NCBI GenBank assembly: GCA_016471375.1
Contig: WGLZ01000007.1
Coordinates: forward strand, 1 to 55,539
Reading direction: 5' to 3'
Origin: Cyanobacteria bacterium RI_101
GTDB lineage: Bacteria > Cyanobacteriota > Cyanobacteriia > Cyanobacteriales > Microcystaceae
DNA: 55,539 nucleotides
Shown: one piece after another, positions 1 to 7,789 of the stretch
How positions within the stretch are numbered: the stretch's first letter is position 1
Layout: each line of letters begins with the position of its first letter
The notes under the pieces: model-generated
Told to the model about the DNA's origin: nothing
What the model saw: the letters and a program-made list of their open reading frames with translations, nothing else
The model's database searches: none
Position numbers and translations under genes: made by a program

Positions 1-113
1 ACCGAGTTAACCTAGACGGGGAATGGCAGATTAGTAATCTCAACGAGGAACGTCGTCTCATTATTCACCTTTTAGGCCCCCCTGTTGAGTATTATTACTA
101 CCCATGTAGTTAA
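1..113 (+). CDS. 3' end of an unidentified protein gene (partial)
   Basis: Frame 3 is open from the window edge to a TAA at 111-113; the other two forward frames stop within the first 15 bases. The visible tail is about 36 residues, with NLNEERRLIIHLLGPP followed by four tyrosines and PCS. I do not recognise the family. It ends exactly where the convergent GGDEF gene ends (114), with no spacer. Both termini look abrupt, so this may be a rearrangement junction. The beginning lies outside the window. Confidence is limited because only about 110 bases can be read. Confidence 0.35.
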   Translation, partial: RVNLDGEWQISNLNEERRLIIHLLGPPVEYYYYPCS

Positions 114-2438
114 TTATTTATCAACCTGCGGAATGAGGGCTTTAGCTCTTTCGCCGTGGTCGGGATAACAGGCGACGCCGAAGGAAGCCGTGATGGAATC
201 GAGGGTTATCTGGCCATAATCTAAACTCAGTTCGGCGATGACCCGCCGCAAAAATTCCGCTTTTTGATAGGCGTCCGTCAGGGAGGTGTCCGGTAGAATG
301 ATCGTCATTTCTTCGCCCCCATAACGACAGGCCACATCGGACGCTCGAATATTGTTCTTCAGTAGAGCGCCAATGGCGGTCAAGACCCGGTCTCCCGCTT
401 CATGGCCCAGGGTGTCGTTAACGTTTTTAAAGCGATCAATATCCATCATCAAGACGCCGACGGAATAACGGTGACGTTTGGCTCTGGCCAATTCCTGAAT
501 TAAAAATTGCTCTAAATAACGGCGGTTAAACAGCGCCGTTAGGGGATCTTGCAGACTTTGCTCTTGGAGTTGTTCTCGCAACCTTAAGTTAGCAATCGCC
601 AGACTTAACTGCTCAGTCACCGTTTTCGCCAATTGTTGGCGGATTTCCGGCAAAGCGCCGTCTTTAAAAGCGCAGAGAGAGAGAAGACCGAGGGTTTCCC
701 CCTGGGCGATGAGGGGAAGGCATAAACTTTCCGCCGGTAAATGTTGATGATTGACATGGTTACAGAAGAGGTCGTGTTGTCCCCGACCCACCCAATGAGA
801 GCGACCCCGTCGTAAAGCCCAACAGTCCAAGGACGTAAAGAGATCGTCAGAGCAGACAGGATTGCCCCAAAACGTCACCCTTTCTAAATAATCCTTCTGG
901 GGAGCGAGGATAAAAATTCCCCCTGAACAATCGGGAAAGAGGGGCTGGGACAGCGCCGAAATCACCGCGCAAGCGTCTTTGACCGTGGAACAGGACTGGA
1001 GATAATCGATAATGCCCGAGAGCAATAGCATTTCGGCGTTACGCTGTTTGAGTTCGTTAAGATTATTTTCCAACTCTTGATTAACTTGTCGTAGCTCCTC
1101 CTCAAATCGCTTCTGGCGGGTAATATCCACATCTACGCCGATCATGCGGATCGGAAAACCATTGGAATCTCGAATCACGCTGGCTTGACCCGCCGCCCAA
1201 CGAATACTGCCGTCGGGTTTAATGAAGCGAAATTCCACATCGTAGGGTTCATGATTCAGGGTGCTCTGATTAAGGGCCCGTAAAACCTTCTCCCGATCGT
1301 CGGGGTGGATCATTTGCCTAACCGTCTCAAAATTGCCGTCAAAACCGCCCGGCTCCAGCCCCATGAGTCGCTCTAGGCTTTCCGACCAGATAATTTGGTT
1401 GTTTAATATATCCCAATCCCAATGGCCCATATTCGCCGCTTCCAGCGCCAAGCGTAACCGCTCTTCATTTTGTTGAAGCGCCTGAGCGCGTTCGACAACC
1501 CGCTGTTCAAGCTCAACATTAAGTTTGGCTAGTTCTATTTCTGCGTCTCGGTATTGACGTAGAGTTTCCTGTTGTTCGGTCATATCTACCACAACACAGA
1601 CCGTATAGTCAAACTGAAGTTCCAAGGTGGCGACGCCAATCAGCACCGGGATGCGACTGCCATCCTTACGGTAATATTCCTTCTGCCAAGGTTCCGTCGT
1701 TTCCCCGCGTCGCAGACGGGCAATAATGGCTTGATCCTGATGATCGTATTCTGGGGGGGTTAACTCGTCCCAGCGCACCAGACCGGATTTTAGCTCATCT
1801 CGACTATAGCCAACCATGCTTAAAAAACGATCGTTGGCGTCAAGAATTTCTCCTTGGTTGCAAGCAAAAATCATCCCGACAATATTGGACTCAAACAAAT
1901 TCCGAAATCGAGCTTCGCTTGCTTTTAAGGCGATTTCGGTCAGTTTACGCTCGCTAATATCCATAGCGACTCCCTGCAATCCCACTATCTGACCCTGCTC
2001 ATCCAAAACCGCTTCAATTTTCGTCCAGACCCAGCCTGTTGAACCATCGGTTTTAGTGATTGGGTATTCTATTTCCTGGGTTTGTCCAGTGGCGATGACG
2101 GCGTCAACGACGACCTGGTGGGGTTTCCGATAATCGGCATGAATCGCCCGAACTAGCCCTTCGTAACTGGGGGGAGGCTTTTGGGGATCTCGCCCAAATA
2201 TCTGATAAATTTCCGTTGACCAAGTAATCCGACCGGAAGCGATATCGAAGCGCCAAAAACCCAATTTAGCGATGCGTTGGATATCCGCTAGTTCCGTTTC
2301 TCGCTGTTGGAGTTGACGGCGGGCGATTTCTTGCGCTTGTAGAGCCGCCGCTCGCTCTTGTTTCAGGGTTGCCAGCTCCGCCCTTAATCGCTCCATTTCT
2401 TGGCGTTGTTCCGCTTCGCTTTGACGGCGCTCGCTCAT
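114..2438 (-). CDS. multi-PAS/GAF sensor diguanylate cyclase, shortened at the C-terminus
   Basis: Probable cytosolic sensor enzyme that makes cyclic di-GMP from GTP. Order: N-terminal coiled coil (about 1-50), three PAS domains with PAC motifs (about 55-165, 175-290, 325-445), a coiled linker, a GAF domain (about 470-605) and a GGDEF domain (about 610-774). The cyclase core is recognisable (DPLTALFNRRYLE, DIDRFKNVND). The signature reads GGEEM rather than GGDEF/GGEEF, and an RASD inhibitory I-site lies five residues before it. The protein stops at PQVDK, where the family normally continues with a helix of the type ALYxAKxxGRN; roughly 12-16 residues are missing. No transmembrane segment is seen. 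The gene contains no GGCGCC palindrome, unlike most neighbours, which hints at separate ancestry. Cyclase activity is therefore uncertain. Confidence 0.85.
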   Translation of the reverse strand: MSERRQSEAEQRQEMERLRAELATLKQERAAALQAQEIARRQLQQRETELADIQRIAKLGFWRFDIASGRITWSTEIYQIFGRDPQKPPPSYEGLVRAIHADYRKPHQVVVDAVIATGQTQEIEYPITKTDGSTGWVWTKIEAVLDEQGQIVGLQGVAMDISERKLTEIALKASEARFRNLFESNIVGMIFACNQGEILDANDRFLSMVGYSRDELKSGLVRWDELTPPEYDHQDQAIIARLRRGETTEPWQKEYYRKDGSRIPVLIGVATLELQFDYTVCVVVDMTEQQETLRQYRDAEIELAKLNVELEQRVVERAQALQQNEERLRLALEAANMGHWDWDILNNQIIWSESLERLMGLEPGGFDGNFETVRQMIHPDDREKVLRALNQSTLNHEPYDVEFRFIKPDGSIRWAAGQASVIRDSNGFPIRMIGVDVDITRQKRFEEELRQVNQELENNLNELKQRNAEMLLLSGIIDYLQSCSTVKDACAVISALSQPLFPDCSGGIFILAPQKDYLERVTFWGNPVCSDDLFTSLDCWALRRGRSHWVGRGQHDLFCNHVNHQHLPAESLCLPLIAQGETLGLLSLCAFKDGALPEIRQQLAKTVTEQLSLAIANLRLREQLQEQSLQDPLTALFNRRYLEQFLIQELARAKRHRYSVGVLMMDIDRFKNVNDTLGHEAGDRVLTAIGALLKNNIRASDVACRYGGEEMTIILPDTSLTDAYQKAEFLRRVIAELSLDYGQITLDSITASFGVACYPDHGERAKALIPQVDK

Positions 2439-2745
2439 AACTGGGTGTGAAGAAGATGTTGTTGTTTGTGGGCGAAAACGAGCCTAAATTATTGGCTCTT
2501 GCGGCTCCAACTGTTTTGGTAACAAATATCGCCTTTTCCGATGAAGTTTCACCAAAATTCCCTCAGTCAAGGCGCTTTGGCGCTGTGGTCTTCAAGGGAA
2601 ACTCAAGCTGAATAACCCCTCAAAGTAGCTTAATCTAGGTTTTTTTTCTGTACGCTTTACGTCCAAAGGACTTTAAAGTTTACAATCCCTGAAAGATGTT
2701 AAGCCTTTTTACCAAAGCGTCTGACTAGAACTTTTCGCCCAACCG
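2439..2745. other. 307-bp intergenic region between CPP1-like gene and GGDEF gene
   Basis: No open reading frame of note. It must hold the promoter of the leftward GGDEF gene and the 3' end signals of the leftward CPP1-like gene. I see an A/T-rich core (2630-2700) with an 8-base T run near 2640 and a small palindrome ACTTTAAAGT near 2670. There is no convincing hairpin-plus-T terminator and no RNA gene that I can recognise. Confidence 0.4.
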
Positions 2746-3360
2746 TTAACGCAGAAAACTGCTGACTAACCAGAGCGACAGAAAGGCCGCCAGCGCCGAG
2801 ATTCGCTCGCCCCCTAGGGGCAGACCCGCTAGGGGAGAAGTCAGGAGAGCGCCGAGACCCACCCCCAACAACAGCGCCGCCAAGGTCAGGAGAAAGGCCC
2901 GGCCAAACTTGTTTTCTTTGCGGTTAAGAAAGTACAGACTAGTAAAGACGCCGCCCACTAGCAATAACGGCAGAAGAGAACTATCGGCGGGGGGCGCCAG
3001 AACCGTAATGCCCCCCAGCGCCGCGAAAATACCCGCAGGTAGAAGGATATCGTTTCGAGAAGGCGTATCGATGAATCTCTGTAACCAGGAGGCGGACTGA
3101 CCGGTCGGCGGGGCCGTCAAGGGCGCCGGGGGGGGCGTCGTCCGTTCCGGGAAGCGAATCCGTTCCGGCACTTTAATTTTCCCTTCCTGACGTAACCGCA
3201 GACGCTCCATAATAATGGCGTCATAGGCGGCCTCTACCCGGTCGAGGGTTTGCTCTTCCCCCTGATATTGGGCGAGGAGTCGATTTTTCACCTCTTGGAT
3301 TTCTTCAAAGGAAGCGTCCTCCGCGACCCCGAGGATCTGGTAGGGCGTGGATTCACTCAT
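2746..3360 (-). CDS. CPP1-like (DUF3353) J-like membrane protein
   Basis: The first 50 residues resemble a J-domain-type helical bundle (PYQILGVAEDASFEEIQEVK ... VEAAYDAIIMERL) but contain no HPD tripeptide. A basic, proline-rich linker follows (about 60-95), then three to four hydrophobic segments from about 105 to the C-terminus. This is the CPP1/DUF3353 arrangement. In plants the family chaperones protochlorophyllide oxidoreductase; in cyanobacteria the role is inferred to be membrane-associated chaperoning. The 204-residue length is typical. It starts with ATG and is followed by the long gap before the GGDEF gene. It lies 57 bp downstream of the dehydrogenase gene and could be co-transcribed with it. 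Confidence 0.85.
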   Translation of the reverse strand: MSESTPYQILGVAEDASFEEIQEVKNRLLAQYQGEEQTLDRVEAAYDAIIMERLRLRQEGKIKVPERIRFPERTTPPPAPLTAPPTGQSASWLQRFIDTPSRNDILLPAGIFAALGGITVLAPPADSSLLPLLLVGGVFTSLYFLNRKENKFGRAFLLTLAALLLGVGLGALLTSPLAGLPLGGERISALAAFLSLWLVSSFLR

Positions 3361-3417
3361 GGTTTTTGTCCCTCTCTGCGGCGAATCAATATCATACCCA
3401 AAATTTACGTCCTCCTA

Positions 3418-4299
3418 TTATGCGTTACTTTGCCGAAGGTTGTCATAGGCTCGCATCATCGCCTGGGTGCCCTGCTCGGCGCCCCGCGGGAGTCCGGCGA
3501 CGGCGGTAAACAGGGACTGGGCTAGGGTTAAACCCGGCAACTCCGGCGCCTCGGCTTGGACAAAGCCTAGGTCTTTTAAAATATGGCGGATCATAAACCC
3601 CGGCTCGTAGTCCCCCGCCGCCACTTTCGGCCCCAAGTGGGTCAGCGCCCAGGAGCCGGCGGCGCCGCCCTGACAGACCTGAATCATGAGCTGGGGGTCA
3701 AGGTTTAAGGTTCGAGCGAGAACCACCGCCTCGCAGAGACCGATCATATTGAGGGAAACTAAAACTTGATTACAAAGTTTCACCGCCTGACCGCTTCCCA
3801 GGGGGCCGCAGTGAACAATTTGGGTTCCCAGCGCCTGTAAATAGGGCTCCGCCTCGGCAAAATCCGCCGGCGCTCCGCCGACCATGATGGTTAAGGTTCC
3901 CCGTTGAGCGCCGACGTCCCCCCCGGAAACCGGCCCGTCCAGAAACCGCAGGTTTTTTTTCGCCAAGGCGGCGCCGATACTTTGGGCCGCCGCCACGCCA
4001 ATAGTGCTGAAGTCTAGGATTAAACTCTGGGGTCGGGCCCAGTCCGCCGCGGCGCCGGGGGCTAAGAGAACCGCCTCCACATCGGCGCCGTTGCCCACGC
4101 AGGTCAAGATCATATCGGCGTCTTGAACGGCGTCGGGTAGAGAGGATTGAATTTCCACTCCCGCAGTTTCCGCCAAGACAATACCGGGGCGCCCCGGAGT
4201 CCGATTCCAACCCTTGACCCGAAACCCCCGCCGGGCTAAATTGGCCGCCATCGGCGCTCCCATGGTTCCCAGTCCGAGAAAGGCTATTGTTTGAGTCAT
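3418..4299 (-). CDS. NAD(P)-dependent beta-hydroxyacid dehydrogenase (HIBADH family)
   Basis: Soluble oxidoreductase of the 3-hydroxyisobutyrate dehydrogenase / glyoxylate-succinic semialdehyde reductase family. Features seen: a Rossmann motif FLGLGTMGAPMAANLARRG at the very N-terminus; WNRT after beta-2, which favours NADP; the substrate-binding signature DGPVSGGDVGAQRGTL; and the catalytic lysine in VKLCNQVLV. I place the start at the ATG at 4299-4297, which gives MTQTIAFLGLG and puts the glycine motif at the usual distance. A TTG six codons upstream (4317) is possible but adds non-family residues. The exact substrate cannot be told from sequence; a glyoxylate/succinic semialdehyde reductase role is plausible. 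Confidence 0.88.
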   Translation of the reverse strand: MTQTIAFLGLGTMGAPMAANLARRGFRVKGWNRTPGRPGIVLAETAGVEIQSSLPDAVQDADMILTCVGNGADVEAVLLAPGAAADWARPQSLILDFSTIGVAAAQSIGAALAKKNLRFLDGPVSGGDVGAQRGTLTIMVGGAPADFAEAEPYLQALGTQIVHCGPLGSGQAVKLCNQVLVSLNMIGLCEAVVLARTLNLDPQLMIQVCQGGAAGSWALTHLGPKVAAGDYEPGFMIRHILKDLGFVQAEAPELPGLTLAQSLFTAVAGLPRGAEQGTQAMMRAYDNLRQSNA

Positions 4300-4467
4300 T
4301 AATTCCGCTCTGCTCAAGGATTGAAGACGCCCTAGAAAGGAAGCTGATCGGGACGGGACTTGGCTCGACTATACCGTAAAATCAATCTATCCGAACTTTT
4401 TGTCGCCGAAGCCATAGTCCGCCGCTCCCTGGATGGCTGACCACCGATTTTCCCTTTGGAGGCGCCC

Positions 4468-5187
4468 TTGTTTCATTCCGCCGCGACTTTCGATCTCGAA
4501 GAACTACTCCAATGCTACGCCCACGGAGAGCGCCAGTTTGCGGGTCTCAACGCCCAGGGGCAAGACCTGATCCAACTCCATCTCCAGGACGCCGATTTTC
4601 GGAAGGGGGATTTCCGTCAGGCCCGGTTGGGTAAAAGCAATCTGGTCGGCGCTCGACTTCAGGGCGCGGATTTTAGCGAGGCTCTGCTCTGGGGCGCGAT
4701 TTTAACGGAGGCGGATTTAACCGGCGCTTGTTTCCGGGACGCGGATTTAAGCGGCGCGAAGTTAATTCGGGCCCATTTGAACGGCGCTTATTTTTGTAAA
4801 GCCAGTTTGAGCGGCGCCGATCTGGGGGAAGCCCAGTTAAAGGGAGCGCTCTTGATTGAGGCGGATTTTCGCTCCATGGACGACCAGCGCACGACTTTAG
4901 TCCGCGCGGATTTAAGCGGCGCCGATCTGAGTTACGCCAATTTGGCGACGGTGTGTCTGTGTCAAGCTAATTTGCGGGGCGCTAAACTCTGTCGCGCGAA
5001 CTTTAACGTCGGACTGCGTCGCTCTCCCCTGACCACGGATCTGAGCGGAGCCAATCTAGAAAACGCCGATTTGAGTTACGCGGATTTAACCGGCGCGATT
5101 TTACGGGACGCGAATTTAACCGGCGCCGATCTAACGGGGGCCATCCTCGCCAGGGCCGATCTAGACGGCGCTCGCTTGCCGGAATAA
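4468..5187 (+). CDS. pentapeptide-repeat protein
   Basis: Made almost entirely of A(D/N)LXX repeats, predicted to form a right-handed quadrilateral beta-helix. After a 35-residue non-repeat N-terminus (FDLEELLQCYAHGERQF), repeats run in three blocks separated by two short breaks (around RSMDDQRTTLV and the LRRSPLTTD loop). I chose the TTG at 4468 as start because GGAGG lies at 4457-4461, six bases upstream; an earlier in-frame TTG at 4456 sits before that ribosome-binding site. No signal peptide is visible, so it is probably cytosolic. Such proteins are abundant in cyanobacteria and mostly of unknown function. It stands alone, divergent from the dehydrogenase. Confidence 0.9.
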   Translation: MFHSAATFDLEELLQCYAHGERQFAGLNAQGQDLIQLHLQDADFRKGDFRQARLGKSNLVGARLQGADFSEALLWGAILTEADLTGACFRDADLSGAKLIRAHLNGAYFCKASLSGADLGEAQLKGALLIEADFRSMDDQRTTLVRADLSGADLSYANLATVCLCQANLRGAKLCRANFNVGLRRSPLTTDLSGANLENADLSYADLTGAILRDANLTGADLTGAILARADLDGARLPE

Positions 5188-5214
5188 CCCCCCGAGTTTT
5201 GGGATTTAGGATTT

Positions 5215-5237
5215 GCCTCGCCTCAATCAAGCGAGGC
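5215..5237 (+). repeat. stem-loop downstream of pentapeptide gene
   Basis: GCCTCGC and GCGAGGC form a perfect 7-bp stem around a 9-base loop, 28 bp after the pentapeptide stop codon. It is followed by a C run rather than a T run, so it is not a standard intrinsic terminator. It may still stabilise or end the transcript. Confidence 0.35.
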
Positions 5238-5365
5238 CCCCGACGTCTTGCCCACAGGGAAGCTCCCCGAGCCTTTTCAGCGGAGCGGCGCTATCGCCGG
5301 AGCTTTCTCCTTCCCTCTGGTAGAATAAGCCCTGAGCCGACGCCCCTTGCTCTACGCCAGTACCT

Positions 5366-5938
5366 ATGAGCGCCCCCCAAACCTTTGGTCATTTTCCCGA
5401 TCCCATCCCCCCCAGCGACGAATTTTTAACGCTGAATTTTTCCCTCTCCACCCAATCCCGCAATCAACGCTGGCGCAATTACGGCCTTTCCGCAGATTTT
5501 TTAGGCGATTATTTTTCGACTTTCTTTCCCGGCGACGCCCAGGGAGCAAACGCGAAGGAAACGGTCAAAGCCTCGGTGAGTTACATCGCCAATGAACTGT
5601 TGGAAAACGCCGTTAAATATAGCGACTCCAGCTTAAATCTACCCATTAGTATCACTCTCCGCCTTTATCCCGAGCAAATCATTTTTGAAGTCGTTAATCC
5701 CGCTTCTCCAACATCGGTGGACGTCTATCAAAAATTTATTCAACTTTTCTTGAAAAGCGACCTCGGCGATCTCTATCTCAAACAACTGGAAGCCACCGCC
5801 GCGGGATTAGGGGAATCCCACATGGGAATTCTGACCATGATTCATGACTACGACGCTCAATTTGGTTGGCGATTTGTTCCCATTAACGATCAATCTGGAG
5901 GGATTTGGGTAACCGTCCGAAGCTCTCTTGACCTTTGA
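5366..5938 (+). CDS. histidine-kinase-like ATPase regulator (slr1658-type, DUF6272-like)
   Basis: 190-residue soluble protein whose core carries the N-box-like motif NELLENAVKYSD (about 78-89) of GHKL ATPases, followed by a beta-strand region (SITLRLYPEQIIFEVVNP) and a glycine/leucine-rich segment (AAGLGESHMGILTMIHDY) in the place of the G-boxes. No H-box or receiver is present, so it is more like an anti-sigma or partner-switch kinase than a sensor kinase. The next gene is STAS-like, the expected antagonist partner. The resemblance to the slr1658/slr1659 pair is from memory of family naming. It begins with ATG; the ribosome-binding site is weak. Confidence 0.65.
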   Translation: MSAPQTFGHFPDPIPPSDEFLTLNFSLSTQSRNQRWRNYGLSADFLGDYFSTFFPGDAQGANAKETVKASVSYIANELLENAVKYSDSSLNLPISITLRLYPEQIIFEVVNPASPTSVDVYQKFIQLFLKSDLGDLYLKQLEATAAGLGESHMGILTMIHDYDAQFGWRFVPINDQSGGIWVTVRSSLDL

Positions 5939-6040
5939 GCCGGTGGAAGTCCGCCCAATCCCTCGCGTCCGACGGTCTAGTGTAGGGGACTAAATGGGCG
6001 CTAATGAAACATTGTTTAGTCTTACTTTATTCACCCCTTA

Positions 6041-6409
6041 ATGTGTACTCTAGCAACCATGAAAATGAGTGAAATTCAGACTCAAGACTATCGAGTCTAT
6101 TACGATCCAGATTCTAAAACCTGTTTTCTGACCGGGATTCTCCGCCTGGAAGGAATGCAACAATATCAAGAAATTATGAATTTTTTACTGGATTGTTTAG
6201 ATCATTTATCGGAATTTACGGTCAATCTCGAAGGGCTAGAATTTCTAAATAGTTCGGGGATTAGTATGCTTTCTATGTTTGTCGTTAAAGTGCGGGAACT
6301 GCAAAGGACGCAACTCATTTTTAAAGGCTCTGGCAAAATCCTTTGGCAGACGAAATCCCTCCGCAATCTCCAACGTTTGCTCCCCAGTTTACGATTAGAA
6401 TTTAGCTAG
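6041..6409 (+). CDS. STAS-like anti-sigma-antagonist-type protein (slr1659-type)
   Basis: 122-residue soluble protein with a STAS-like pattern: strand FLTGILRL, then VNLEGLEFLNSSGISMLSMFVVKVREL, in which LNSSG matches the phosphorylatable-serine region of antagonists (D-S/T-S-G type). Two in-frame downstream ATGs exist (6059, 6065), and the Shine-Dalgarno signal does not decide between them. It sits 102 bp after the ATP-binding regulator and most likely works with it as a two-protein phosphorylation switch. The target is unknown. Neither gene contains GGCGCC, unlike their neighbours. Confidence 0.65.
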   Translation: MCTLATMKMSEIQTQDYRVYYDPDSKTCFLTGILRLEGMQQYQEIMNFLLDCLDHLSEFTVNLEGLEFLNSSGISMLSMFVVKVRELQRTQLIFKGSGKILWQTKSLRNLQRLLPSLRLEFS

Positions 6410-6437
6410 CGACATTGAACTAAAGACTTATTTTGCT

Positions 6438-7628
6438 ATGTTGTATCGACGTTTTGGGCGCACCGAGTTAGCTCTGCCCGTCTTCTCCTGCGGGGGAATG
6501 CGCTATCAGTTCCAATGGCAGGACGCGGCTTGGGAAAAAATTCCCGCCGCCAGTCAAAGCAACCTAGAAGCGATTATTGAAAAAGCCCTAGAGTTAGGCG
6601 TTAACCATATTGAAACCGCTAGGGGCTATGGCACCTCGGAAATGCAGTTGGGGCAAATTCTTTCCCGTTATCCGAGAGAAAAGTTAATTGTCCAAACCAA
6701 GGTTTCACCCAAAGAAGATCCCCAGGAATTTATTGAAAATTGGGAAACCTCTTGGCGCTATTTAAACCTCGAATATGTGGATCTTCTGGGTATTCACGGC
6801 GTCAACACCCCGGAACTCCTGGAATATACTCTGCGCCCAGGCGGCTGTTTAGAGCAAGCCCGGCGCTGGCAACGGGAAGGCCGAGTTCGTTTTATCGGCT
6901 TTTCCACCCATGCGCCGACGCCGGTCATTATCAAAGCGATTGAAACCGGGGAATTTGATTATGTTAACCTCCACTGGTATTACATTTTTCAAGACAATTG
7001 GCCCGCCATTGAAGCCGCCGCCCGCCAAGATATGGGAGTCTTTATTATTAGTCCTTCCGATAAGGGGGGTTTACTCTACAAACCGTCCGAAAAACTGACC
7101 CGTCTCTGCGCGCCCCTCAGCCCCATGGTCTTTAACGACCTTTTTTGCCTCTCCCGTCCCCAGGTGCATACCCTGAGCGTCGGCGCCGCTCGGCCGACGG
7201 ATTTCGACGAACATCTGCAAACCCTGGCTTATTTAACAGATTCCGCCGACCCCGGCGCCGTTTTAAATCCCATTGCGGCCAAATTAGAGGCGGCGCTGAC
7301 GGACACTTTAGGGGAAGAGTGGGTTCGCACTTGGCGCCAGGGACTGCCGACCCTAGAAGAGACCCCCGATCAGATTAATATCCCCGTCATTCTTTGGCTT
7401 CGTAATTTGGCGCTAGCCTACGATCTGGTCGAGTACGGCAAAATGCGTTACAACCTCCTGGGCAATGGCGGCCACTGGTTTCCCGGACAACCCGCTAAAA
7501 ATATCGATCCCCGGCGCTTGCAGTCCTGTTTACAGGCTAGCCCCCACCGGCGGAGTATCCCTCAAATACTCCGGGAAACCGATCAACTGCTAGGCGGCGA
7601 AGAAAGAAAGCGTCTGTCCGCCAGCTAA
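6438..7628 (+). CDS. aldo/keto reductase
   Basis: 396-residue soluble NADPH-dependent oxidoreductase with a TIM-barrel pattern. The catalytic tetrad region is visible: HIETARGYG (Tyr and the acidic residue, here Glu where Asp is usual), VQTKV (Lys) and LGIHGV (His). The start MLYRRFGRTELALPVFSCGGMRYQF is typical of the YghZ/Tas-like subgroup. The C-terminal extension (about 300-396) matches the long cyanobacterial form, but I see no CxxCxxC cluster, so no iron-sulfur domain. It lies 28 bp after the STAS-like gene, so it may be in the same transcript. Its substrate cannot be inferred. Confidence 0.88.
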   Translation: MLYRRFGRTELALPVFSCGGMRYQFQWQDAAWEKIPAASQSNLEAIIEKALELGVNHIETARGYGTSEMQLGQILSRYPREKLIVQTKVSPKEDPQEFIENWETSWRYLNLEYVDLLGIHGVNTPELLEYTLRPGGCLEQARRWQREGRVRFIGFSTHAPTPVIIKAIETGEFDYVNLHWYYIFQDNWPAIEAAARQDMGVFIISPSDKGGLLYKPSEKLTRLCAPLSPMVFNDLFCLSRPQVHTLSVGAARPTDFDEHLQTLAYLTDSADPGAVLNPIAAKLEAALTDTLGEEWVRTWRQGLPTLEETPDQINIPVILWLRNLALAYDLVEYGKMRYNLLGNGGHWFPGQPAKNIDPRRLQSCLQASPHRRSIPQILRETDQLLGGEERKRLSAS

Positions 7629-7637
7629 AATTCCGCT

Positions 7638-7685
7638 GGTAACTCGAACGTAGTCATAGAGTTATGAACTTGCGAGTCGCGCATT
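7638..7685 (-). repeat. relic of an IS1-family element end
   Basis: About 45 bases (7641-7685) match 55125-55169, the 3' end of the IS1-family transposase at the right edge of the window, at roughly 40 of 45 positions. The complementary strand still encodes NARLASS followed by a stop, compared with NAQLANS and a stop in the intact copy. Both start with GGTA at the element tip. No further transposase sequence is recognisable here. Confidence 0.6.
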
Positions 7686-7789
7686 GACGCCGTTTAATTG
7701 TGTTGGGTCGGCCCGCCCATCGCGACCAGCTCAATTTCAAGCGCCGCCGGTAAAATAAGGATTATTTAGGGCGTTTGAGCTTCACCACC

